Assembly: GCA_037179515.1 (NCBI GenBank)
Contig: JAXCGZ010003833.1
Coordinates: 10,001 to 74,000 of the forward strand
Direction of reading: 5' to 3'
Length of the DNA: 64,000 nucleotides
From: Halocaridina rubra
Lineage: Eukaryota; Arthropoda; Malacostraca; Decapoda; Atyidae
A model generated the notes under the pieces. It saw only the letters and a list, made by a program, of their open reading frames with translations. It did no database searches and had not been told where the DNA came from. A program made the position numbers and the translations under genes. This document shows positions 1 to 10,394 of this stretch, one piece after another (the first letter of the stretch is position 1; the number at the start of each line of letters is the position of its first letter).

Positions 1-213
1 GGTGATAAAACGCATCCTTGCCCAAGGTCGACCTTTACCTAAAACACATCATTGCCCAAAGTCGACCTTCTCCTAAAACACAACGTTGTCTAAGGTCGAT
101 ATTCACCTAATACACATCCTTGCCCAAAGTCGACCTTCACCTAAAACACATCCTTGTCCAAGGTCGATCTTCACCTAAATTCCATGTATGCCTAAGGTCG
201 ACCTTCACATAAC
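1..213. repeat. 34-bp minisatellite
   Basis: About six imperfect copies of a 34-bp unit, each with the core AAGGTCGACCTTCACCTAAA followed by a variable ACACATCCTTGCCC-like part. The array runs off the left window edge, so its full length is unknown. No coding potential. Confidence 0.85.
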
Positions 214-215
214 AC

Positions 216-1160
216 CACTCAGTCTCATTCTTACCTTTCTTAATAATATGATTCCCATCAACAAATCATTAAGCACGTGGAGAGAGATGTTCCTTTCTTC
301 CAATGCTACTCACACTTATCATTTATTTTAAACATCTGGTCAGCTCAACATGAGCTTCATAAAAATTATATTCTCCATCCCCTGCTGTCACATTATAACC
401 CTCATACTTGTTAACTTCCAATTTCTCTCTCTCTCTCGGCTTCATTAAATAGCAATATACGCGCCATATATCAGTCAAATAGTACCTTTCTTCCGCTAAA
501 GCCGACGTTACATACATAGTCCGAACAAGCAATTCATCATCAACTCTCCGCCCTCTCAGCTATTATTAAATATTCACTCTCGTCCGATTGTGGTTGCAGA
601 TCCAGAACCCATAGAATGTCGGATTTGGGGATTTCGGCTATTATACTCTTTATACTGAAGGATGTTTTTGGATTATTCGGCTCTGGTACCTCAGTCAACG
701 TGTATTATACGGAAATTATTTGGCTTTTTTTATACATTCAATTTTAGCAATTATCTTTCAAGTCAATGGAAAAAATTTCTATTTAATTTTCTAGTTTTTT
801 TTTTTTTTAATGAGAAGTCATATGTTAATTTTCCCCTTACATACAGACACAGTAACCATGAAGAAAAACAAATGAATCGAAGATAAGCTAAATTATGGAC
901 ATACCTTGAAACTATACAAATAGTCCATAAGATAAATTTTAAAGTCTTTTCCTATAAGAAATATGTAAAATAATAGAAGAAGAAAAAATTGTATAAATAA
1001 ATATAAAATCACTCCGAGTAGGCATTAATTGAAAATAGTCTTTGAGGCTCATCTTGTCTATCCGGAGAGTAATCTCAGGTGAGACTAGGTGGTAGAAGTT
1101 TGAATACCTGCTAATAAATTTAATCTACAGTCGCGTCATATATTTCCTTTTGAGAATTTA
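216..1160. other. Unassigned non-coding stretch
   Basis: AT-rich DNA with a CT run near 427-440 and a T run near 792-806. Short open frames here match no family I recognise. I see no gene or recognisable mobile element. Confidence 0.5.
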
Positions 1161-1166
1161 ACTAAA

Positions 1167-1244
1167 TATGCCTGTACATGTACTCAGGCAAGCACTCCTA
1201 AATTTAGTTTCATACGTCAAAAAGTCCACAGAGGTTACGATTAT

Positions 1245-1335
<91 letters not shown>

Positions 1336-1900
1336 TTCAATATACATGTAAATGTACCCAAACAAGCATGCCAAAAATTAGGTCAATGGATCACAAAGCA
1401 AAATACGCAAAGATATAAAACTGATATCTTCAACAATTCTCATCTCAATTTTCTTACTGCATTAAACATAATATATTTGTAGATGTCTCGAGCAAGCATA
1501 CAAAAAATTTGTCAATTGGTTCAAAAAGCAGGTAAGTAGAGACAAACTGCAGTGTCATCAGTTATATCTCGCTCAGATTTTTTATACATAATTAACTTGA
1601 GAAAAATTAGGTAATTTGTTCAAAACAGCAAGGTCTCAGAGGTATAAAAGATTACAATTCTCAATAAATGTAGTATATATGAATCTCTCTATTTTTAACT
1701 AAATGTACAAGTAGATGTACACTAACAAGCAGGCCAAAAATTAGATCAATTGTTCAAAACAGTAAGGTCACAGAAGTAAAAAAATACAATTCTCAATAGA
1801 TGTAGTGTATCGAATTCTCTCTATTTTTTTTCTTCTAAATATACTAGTAAATGTACACAAGCAAGCATGACAAAAAGTAGGTCAGTAGGTAAAAAAAATG
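1167..1900. repeat. Decayed ~140-bp satellite array
   Basis: A diverged motif (GTAAATGTACACAAGCAAGC, then CCAAAAATTAGGTCAATTG) recurs near 1167, 1342, 1478, 1709 and 1849, with a partial copy near 1600. Clean neighbouring copies are 136-140 bp apart. The (TA)n tract at 1248-1331 sits inside the first unit. This is an old tandem array with no coding content. Confidence 0.65.
1248..1331. repeat. (TA)n microsatellite
   Basis: About 42 uninterrupted TA dinucleotides. The alternating Tyr-Ile open frames across it are artefacts. Confidence 0.97.
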
Positions 1901-1904
1901 GAAG

Positions 1905-3625
1905 AACAATGAAACCACTACATACATAATTTGCATAAACACAGCTTAATAATCTTCACTGTAATAATACCCATTCTACTATATTAGTACTAAAGTTCCT
2001 GATAATACCACCCCATCTATTGTTTCTGAACAACCACAAAAATTTCACTTGCAAGGAAAGCATTCAACAAAAGAAAACAAAATCTTTAATAAAAAAAAAA
2101 AAATCTCGTGGCAATATGAAACACTAAAAATAAGTCCATGTGCAGCAAAAAACCATTCATATCGAAAATGATTATGTTAGAGGGCTGGAAATCTAATTAC
2201 ATCAGGAAAAGTAAATCCAGCCAACAAGGAAAAAACAACTAAAGGAACAGTACTCAGAGGCAAGAATATCAACTTACTGCATGAATTTACCAACAGATTT
2301 ATTAGGAATTGTATAATGGAAGTAAATTAGGGGCGATGCTATAAAGCTGCAGGAAAATCTCATATGTGCGCTGGACATCAAGCTGGAGAAAAAACAGCAA
2401 TTATTGTCATGAAATATATCTTTGAAGGAGAAATTATAGATGAAGTTTTCCTTAATGATGCAATGCATGCCTGCAACTCGAGTAATAGAGATGCGTACTG
2501 CATTACACATCTAATAAATGCCCCTATTATTCAATTATATTAAATTAAAACCTAATGAAATCCAGCAAATTTGTACATGAGTAGAGGACACAGAAGAAAC
2601 AATGCTGCAGTGAAATCACCAAAAGAAACCAATCAAACTAGTCTCTCCAAACTTCTTACTATCCTTCTTGAACTTTAATATATATCACACTACTAATATC
2701 AAGCATACTTGTGGGCTATGAAACGACCACTGGGGTGATGGAGTGTTGATAACATACAGGAAAAGTGGAAAATATTCAAAAAATGAGCCTCAGATTTCGG
2801 ACACCACCAAAATGCAAGAAAGTAGTGTCTTGTTGTGAAACCATAGAAACTACAAGCTACAGATAATTGTCTGAGTTTTTTGATAAATAAAGATGTGCAG
2901 ATGCCATTGCTCTGCGGTATGGATGGCTCATTGAAGATTGAAATTTGACGAGAATTCGTGTGGCTATGACATGAAAGAGGTCTACAGTGATGCTGCATTT
3001 GATCTTTTCCTTCAACTACTTAGGCTACTGGGGAAGGCATATTTCAAAAAACAGCTAACAGATCTAATGGGGCACGAATTCACATATGTACCAGAGGGCT
3101 CCATACATGTCACAGACTAACATTTTTTTTCATATTAGAACTGCTATCCAAGCAGCGACAAACCATTACCATCAAAAACTTGAAACTGTCCACAATAAAA
3201 ACAGGAAGGAAAAACACAACAATACTTTAGAGAGAATCGCCGACAATGATCATGGAATATGAAGCCTATATTTATTTCTAGTTATCTGGGTTCACAATCC
3301 GGAATCTTCTATTAAATAAACTGCGATATAACTGGAGGAAAAAATAATAAATCCGGGGATTATTTAGTACATGGTTGCAATGCCGAATCTCTTTCTTTGT
3401 TGAGGTCTGCACTGCTTTGCCCGGATAGGACAAGGTCAGACTGTCGGGTAGGACATGTATCTATATTTTGTGAACATATTTATTGAATGTTGAATTAGGA
3501 AATAAGGTTGAAAGTGACAGAATAATAAAAAAAAAATTGCTTCAAAGCCAAAACACTTTACAAACGGATAGCCATGCTGGTAGTATTTCGAGTAAGGAAA
3601 ATATAGTTCCTTAGTATTTTTACAT
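1905..3625. other. Unassigned region, possible decayed coding fragment
   Basis: No recognisable gene. On the + strand, short frames at about 2338-2510 (with AAGKSHMCAGHQAGEKTA) and 2938-3120 (60 codons, with FLQLLRLLGKAYFKKQLTDL) look more protein-like than the surroundings but are broken by stops. They match no family I know and may be remnants of a mobile element. Confidence 0.3.
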
Positions 3626-3629
3626 TAAA

Positions 3630-3630
<1 letters not shown>

Positions 3631-3713
<83 letters not shown>
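3631..3713. repeat. (AGT)n microsatellite
   Basis: About 28 perfect AGT trinucleotides. The poly-Leu open frame on the - strand is a by-product. Confidence 0.97.
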
Positions 3714-3814
3714 GTTTCTAGTTTCCTGATATATGAGGCGAAGTAAGCCGTATATCTTGACCAAGCTCTTAATAATACTTGATATATTATGAATTACATG
3801 CACACTTCCATATG

Positions 3815-3975
3815 TTACAATTAGTCCCAAATCAAATGAGGGTGGACATAGAGATAATAGAATTGTGGGATTAAGGATGGACGCCCTTCCTACTGCAATA
3901 GGTTGGGATCAAACTCGCCTTAGTTGCTTCTTGACTCGCCTACTCTACCACTGAGCTGCTGATTGAGTCTTGAAA
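3815..3975 (-). mobile_element. tRNA-derived SINE, family A
   Basis: On the - strand a tRNA-like head has an A box (AGCTCAGTGGTAGAG) and a B-box-like GAGTTTGATCCC. It is followed by the body shared by the other family A copies, ending near GGGACTAAT. Its length of ~160 bp matches the other members at 18198, 19851, 35824, 44560, 55424 and 57401. Confidence 0.75.
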
Positions 3976-4256
3976 ACTGAGACAGTATTAGGTTTCAGAT
4001 TTTCATTATGCACAGGCTACCAAGTTACCGCTTGAGACAGTAAAAACAGCAATAAATTACAATGAAGAGAGTATTTCAAGGTTCCAAAATATTAATAACT
4101 AGCATCCTGCACCACCGGAAAAAAAAATAAGCAAACACTCGCATTTTCCAGTGCTTATGATTTGCTTTATAATAACCACCAAATGCAAAACTTATCTAGT
4201 TAATTAAGCACAATATAGAGGTATATTTTTCAAGAACAGAAATATCAGTAGCAGCA

Positions 4257-4257
4257 A

Positions 4258-4335
<78 letters not shown>

Positions 4336-4363
4336 GTTATTATTATTATTAGATCTTACCAAT
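4257..4363. repeat. (ATT)n microsatellite
   Basis: About 34 ATT trinucleotides with one GTT interruption near 4336. Confidence 0.96.
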
Positions 4364-4739
4364 TCGAAACGCGATTTACATTAAAATGACTGTTACTGAA
4401 TCGGCCATGTTGTTGCTCTTACACAAACTTTATCCCAGCAAATAAATACTTAATAAATATGTAAATAAATATACAAACAAAATAGATAGGCACATGAATA
4501 GTTTCAAAAGTCATTGAAATAAGTTGCATGTAGCTAAATACATATTCGCATACAAGAGAGCGTACCTCGTGATTTGAATAGAAAGAAAATACTGTATTAT
4601 ACTAGGCAAAAAATTTGACAGATCCATGAAGTGTAAAGCTATCCTCTGATGCTGTTTCTCAGATCATATAAAAGGTAGTGAGTCTGTGCTACACTAAGTT
4701 CCAAGACAACCGCCAAGCCTGAGCTCAAGGTGATATCAC

Positions 4740-4895
4740 CTTTGCAATATTGTACCTGGGGGAGGAGCAAGAATGCATCCTCCGTGTTCCCCTGCACGTC
4801 GGCAATGTCGACTAAATAGAGTGGAGCGAGGGGATGGGGCATCTCTTCCTTTGAATTTTCCTCTTAACAAAGAGTCAATATGGAGGACGTTGACT
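4740..4895 (+). mobile_element. Dispersed repeat D (LINE leader-like fragment)
   Basis: Contains the motif TCGACTAAAT plus G-rich text, then TTTGAATTTTCCTC and an AGAGTCAA-like piece. The same order is seen at 20745, 45895 and 47495. A related motif lies in the 5' leader of the RTE-type element ending near 39905, so these solos are probably LINE leader remnants. Confidence 0.5.
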
Positions 4896-5185
4896 TTCGT
4901 ATAGACTAAAGATAAATAGAGTTTGCATTGTTAACCATTCCTTATCCTCTACAAGACTTTCAAGTTTTGTGAAACTTTTACGTTTTCACAACAGAACGAG
5001 GTATAGCAGGAACAATAATCAACACCTTTGCGCTATGTGGGCTATAGGCCTATTCGTTTTCCTAACTGAATATACGCCGATAGAATATAACGTAAGATAC
5101 AGACAGGCTAATGTCGGCATGCGCAGACATTAAAAAAAAACTCTCTCACATTTAGCTATTAAACAAAAAAAATAATTTTATGCAT

Positions 5186-5365
5186 TCTTTTTCTGTGCCT
5201 AATCAACACCGGATATTCGTTACACATCTCTTATTATCCCTTTCCATCTGACAAGTCAGAGCACTCTCCATCTCTGTTTCTCTTTACTTTGCTTTCTTCG
5301 TGCCCATGCCCGATTTGGGTAGATTTTTTTTCCGTCCTGGTGTCACACTCGTAAAAAAAAAGGAG
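5186..5365 (+). mobile_element. Dispersed repeat B (LINE 3' tail fragment)
   Basis: Shares TCTGTTTCTCTTTACTT and a terminal GTCCTGGTGTCACACTC followed by an A-rich end with the other B copies. The same text forms the 3' end of the LINE at 61560-63058, so this is best read as a 5'-truncated LINE tail or a SINE that borrowed that tail. Confidence 0.7.
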
Positions 5366-5446
5366 ATACATATATCCCCAATTGCTTTAATGAAGATAAT
5401 GCTATCCAGAGGCTCTGAAAGTTAATAAAAAATTTGCACCACGGTG

Positions 5447-5852
<406 letters not shown>

Positions 5853-5869
5853 CAGCATTACGAATATGA

Positions 5870-6868
5870 AATAAAAATAACAATATCCGTTAGCTGTCAA
5901 GTAACAATTTAGAGCAAAATCAGTGTCCAAAAAAAACAACATATAGCAATATCAACAAACACAATCTAATGTGTAAAACACCTATAATATGAACTAACCT
6001 AAGATGCATGTTATATGACTTAAAGTTTATCAATATGACAAAGGTTTTTTGAATCGGTTAAATGACCCATAAATTACATGAGACACTAAAATGATTCCAC
6101 TCGGATCAAGTACCTAAAGAACCTTCATCCACTGTTGATCTCAGTCATTATTGGAAAAGAAACACACACATATAAACATGATAATACCTTGTTAGATGTC
6201 TCCATTTACCGAACTCTTAAACTCAAATGAAAGCAGAAAAGATGGTAGCGTTGGAAACAATATTGTTTAATTCTCGCACATGATGCACATATAGTACTGT
6301 GAGTATATACAGTATTTACTTATGGACACTTAATTTTTTTTTTTCTAAAGAAAACTAACCTTACCTAACTTAAGCTGACATTGCAAATAATGAGATTTTA
6401 ACTTGACTGGGAGTGAGAAAGCAAACATTTATTCCTTATACTCATACCTGCGTTTATATGAAATAATTTAACGTTAAATATTAATGAGTTTTGCAAGGCA
6501 AAATTAGTGTGTTTTGGGAGTTTGGTGGCCATAAGCGATTGAATCGTTTGTAATAATTAATAGAGATGAATTAGAAATATATATAATCTAATGATACTTA
6601 CATCATTCAGCATCTTCATTAGTAATTTCCAGATATAATGAGTCTCCATGTGTGAAGAATAAGATCTCCCATCTACACTCAACACCACAACAACACCATC
6701 ATCATTTTTTCCAAAGGACCTTCATCACCTTATATTTCAGTATCACCGAGTTACACCATCGAAAAAAAAAATCAAGACACGACCCAAAATAAAGGGAGGT
6801 TTAGAGGAATTGATCTTGAGCACCAACGGTCTGTAGAATGGTGAGAAATGATAACAATAAAAAATGTG
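5870..6868. other. Unassigned non-coding stretch
   Basis: AT-rich DNA with no open frame of note and no repeat family that I recognise. Confidence 0.5.
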
Positions 6869-6907
6869 GGAAGGAGAGAAAGAGAGAGAAAGAGAGAGAG
6901 AAAGAGA
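6869..6907. repeat. (GA)n-rich low-complexity tract
   Basis: Imperfect GAGA/GAAA run of about 40 bp. Confidence 0.85.
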
Positions 6908-6909
6908 AA

Positions 6910-7640
6910 ATCGAGATCCTTTTCCACAAGCAGATTTTCACTCCTTCATCTGTCACACACAGATCATCATCATCTTGACCCCTCTTATTTCAATTAATGG
7001 ACCTTATTTCACCTCTTTTTCATCTCAGCCGTATTTTCTAGCTCACTCACAATAATCTGACCGCGCATTTTGTAGATATCGATATCTCATTTATGGTTAG
7101 AAGAGAGTTAAAAAATGGTAAGAAAATGTGAGAGAAAATTAGAGCATATCTTCCATTCAGTGTCGTCTGCTCACTTGACTCGTGCGCACGCGCACTGATG
7201 ACCCTCCAAAAATTATGTTTGTCAAATTTTCATCTTGGAATGTCCAGGACACAGAAACGGAATGTATCGAAATAGTTTTCTTATCAATCGCGTTTTTGTC
7301 TTTATGTAATTAGTTCTGGACGACGATAAATAAATAATTTCATTCAATAATGTTTGTATAGAGTTTTAGCGATTTTATTTTACTCTTCTCATTGACTCTT
7401 ATCGTCTAGCGTCTTCCAAATAAATCCTTGGTGTATCTAAATATAAAACATATTTTTCTTTTTGCCCCAAACATAAAACTGATGGAAAAGCAGGTTGTTG
7501 ACAATGATCTTTACTGACCAATAATAACTGTCAACGAGGCATCCAGTGTTCGAGACACGGGGAGGGGACGTAACACAGTAATGCTAACGTCGCTACTTTA
7601 TCGCTATTTTGGCGGCTTTGGTCCTCCTCCCCCCCACCCC
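6910..7640. other. Unassigned non-coding stretch
   Basis: No gene, known repeat or RNA seen. A short GC-rich patch lies near 7180-7200 within otherwise AT-rich DNA. Confidence 0.5.
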
Positions 7641-7644
7641 CGTA

Positions 7645-7782
<138 letters not shown>

Positions 7783-8061
7783 GTGTTGTCAATATATAAG
7801 CAGGGTTACAGATTATTAGTAATATAGTTAATTAATCAAACTAAAGAATATTTTCACTGTTAAATAGAATAAACCAGGATGAAATCATATTCACTTAAAA
7901 GAAAAGTATTCCCTTCATTCTTAGTTATTTGTGGATTGCCAGCAGTAGGCTTGTCAATGGCACTATTAGCCTGATGTAATACTACTGCTGAACACTGGCT
8001 CAAGCAGGAATAGCCAGGACTATTAAGTATTAAGTTTCCATTAACTTACATTTTATTTCAG

Positions 8062-8243
8062 TCCACATCTACACCGATTAGTCTGGCGTATATGCATTAT
8101 ATATTTCTTACTATCCTTTCACTTCTGACAACTCACAACACTCCCATCTCTACAACTGTTTACTCTCTACCTCATTTTCTTGGTGCTCAGGCTCGATGAG
8201 GTTAATATACTTTGCCTATCCCAGTGTCACACTCATGAAAAAT
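8062..8243 (+). mobile_element. Dispersed repeat B (LINE 3' tail fragment)
   Basis: Starts CCACATCTACACCGATTAGTC and ends CCCAGTGTCACACTCATGAA, colinear with the copies at 5186 and 56633. Diverged and non-coding. Confidence 0.7.
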
Positions 8244-8249
8244 AGTATT

Positions 8250-9240
8250 TATGTTGCTGAGTCATACACTAATATCAAGACAAATAAAAATGACAATGCT
8301 GTTATTTGTGAACCTTCTTTTTTTTTAAGAATAATAATGAACTAATGATTTAAAAGTTTAAACATTATGCGTTCTATGACAATGGTACTGGGGTGAGAAT
8401 ATTATAATTAAGTCTTTAATTTACTGACTTTATTTCATATTTCATGCTTAGTGGAAAACTTTACCATAATTTCCAAAAATCTGAAATCCTCCTGCAGAGT
8501 ATTGTGAGTACAAAAACTAATATTTGTTGTAAGACGAGACTGTTCATATTAAAGGAAAAAAATTGAGAACTTTTTCGTGAGGAAGAGAGAGAAGCTGCCG
8601 TCCAGATTCTGCCTTGAGGGAAATCTAGAAGAGTTGCCAGACGTGGAGCCTCACACCACATTACCTAATTTTTTGTGTAAACTGGGGAAAGCTCTTAAGC
8701 CGTTTTACCTGATCCTGTGGTTCTATATATTGTTAAAAACAGTATCCTTCCCATTTATATTAACTAGTTAGTTAGTTTGATACACGAAAAAATTTAATAA
8801 TAAAAGAAAAAAAAAATTACCAAATACCCACCTGTCAACAGTACTGAGTTAAGTTGCCAAGTAGTACAGCAGTCCTATTTTCTTCATTTTTTTTGCTTTT
8901 CTTTTAGCTTTCTCGTTTGCTATTTTGTTATTTTGTATATATATTGAGTTAAATGTAAAGTCTAAATCCCGTGATAACATATCTTGGTTAGCAAGTCAGT
9001 TTATCAGTTAGGAAGAATATATAACAGAAACAGGTGGGTGCCACCTCGAACACAAATTCGAATTTTCCTTCAGGTTTGACTTTTGTTTTTCTTTTTCTTT
9101 TTATACTTAAATTACCATGGTCAAGTTTTTAAGTTAAGATGTGTGTTACCAGAAAGGAGGCAAACTGAGTCACGAAATAGCACTTATATGGAGATATAAA
9201 AATTCTGTGTGAAGGTAAATTAGAAGTTTTTCTCTTTTCT
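8250..9240. other. Unassigned non-coding stretch before a LINE
   Basis: No gene seen. A 64-codon frame at 8577-8771 has no recognisable domain. The T-rich tract at 9225-9290 may be part of the 5' UTR of the LINE that follows. Confidence 0.45.
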
Positions 9241-9312
9241 TTCTTTTTTTTTTTTTTTTTTTTTCCTCTTTCTCGTCTTCTTTCTATATTCTGTGAGAGG
9301 GAGAACATAAAA

Positions 9313-10392
9313 ATGAAGCCATCTCTGTCCCAAACCTCTCCCACCCATGGGTCGGGAGAAGGGGTAGTCATCAGAGGACTTAAACAGAGAATCAAGAAGT
9401 TAGAGGAAATGGTTACAAGCCTTGATGATAAAATTCGGAATATGGATGGAGAAATGAAAGAGAATGAAACACTCAGAGAACAAATAAGATCTTTGGAGGA
9501 AGCAAATAAAGCACAAGGGCAGGAGAGAAAGGAACTAGAAAAAAGAATAAAGAAGCTGGAAGGGGAAAAGAGTCAACTAGAATCTAGAATTTCTAATCAA
9601 GAAGATAAAAACAAACAGCTAAATGACAACCTAAAGGAATTAGATGTTAGTTCACTGCTATCTTCTGAGAGAGACGAGATTGCTGCTTGGAATGTTCAGA
9701 TTAAGGAAAACATTGAACAGTTCAGAAAAGAGTTCCAGGAGCTGAATATGGAAAATGATGCCATGAAAACGTCCTTTGCTGATGCACTAAAGGGGAATGT
9801 GGCAGTAAAAGAGGCTGTAAAGGTGGTGGCACTGGAAAACATACAAACAGTTGATTATAAAGAGACAGTAATCGAAAAAATGAAAGACGTTGTGATGGAA
9901 AGGGCAAACCCACTCATCAGACAGGCACTTGATAAGGAGAAGACAGTGGTAATCTCAGGCATAAGTGAATCCCAGGAGCCAACATGGCAGGGGAGACTTG
10001 AAGAAAATAAAGCTAGGGTTGTAGACCTGATAAGAAAGCTTGGAGTAGTATGTGGTCCTGAGGATATTGTAAACATACACCAAAAAGGTAAATATTCGAG
10101 GGAAGGAAAGCCGAGACCAACAAAAGTAACCTTTGAGAGAGGGGAGACATGTAGGGAAATATTGTTGAGAAAAAAAAGTCTAAAAGACCTTCAAGAATGC
10201 AAAGAAGTGTTCATTAGACGATACAGAACACAGGAAGAGATGGGAAAGATCAAAAACTTGTTGCAAGAGGCAAGAAGGTTAAATGATGAAAGAAATGAGG
10301 AAGAGAAGAAAAATTTTCGTTACGGAATACTTCCAGACAAAGGGGAGATAAAGAAGATAATGACAGAAGATCAGGAGATGGGGCCTCATTAA
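9313..10392 (+). CDS. LINE ORF1 protein (coiled coil plus RRM-like domain)
   Basis: 359 codons from ATG to TAA. Residues about 15-110 are rich in Glu, Lys and Leu with heptad spacing (for example EKRIKKLEGEKSQLESRI) and should form a coiled coil for trimerisation. From about residue 207 the segment KTVVISGISESQ, the later PRPTKVTFERGE, and a basic helical tail resemble the RNA-recognition fold of LINE ORF1 proteins. Its expected role is binding the element RNA into a ribonucleoprotein, with chaperone activity. It overlaps the ORF2 frame by 94 nt: that frame is open from 10299. The heptamer A_AAT_TTT at 10311-10317 is in the correct ORF1 phase for a -1 shift into ORF2. The pyrimidine tract before the ATG is probably 5' UTR. 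Confidence 0.85.
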   Translation: MKPSLSQTSPTHGSGEGVVIRGLKQRIKKLEEMVTSLDDKIRNMDGEMKENETLREQIRSLEEANKAQGQERKELEKRIKKLEGEKSQLESRISNQEDKNKQLNDNLKELDVSSLLSSERDEIAAWNVQIKENIEQFRKEFQELNMENDAMKTSFADALKGNVAVKEAVKVVALENIQTVDYKETVIEKMKDVVMERANPLIRQALDKEKTVVISGISESQEPTWQGRLEENKARVVDLIRKLGVVCGPEDIVNIHQKGKYSREGKPRPTKVTFERGETCREILLRKKSLKDLQECKEVFIRRYRTQEEMGKIKNLLQEARRLNDERNEEEKKNFRYGILPDKGEIKKIMTEDQEMGPH

Positions 10393-10394
10393 GA

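Noticed and set aside
3558..3830. Poly-Leu frame, and the His/Tyr/Ile-rich frames at 7581-7827
   Set aside because: By-products of (AGT)n and (ATC/ATT)n trinucleotide repeats.
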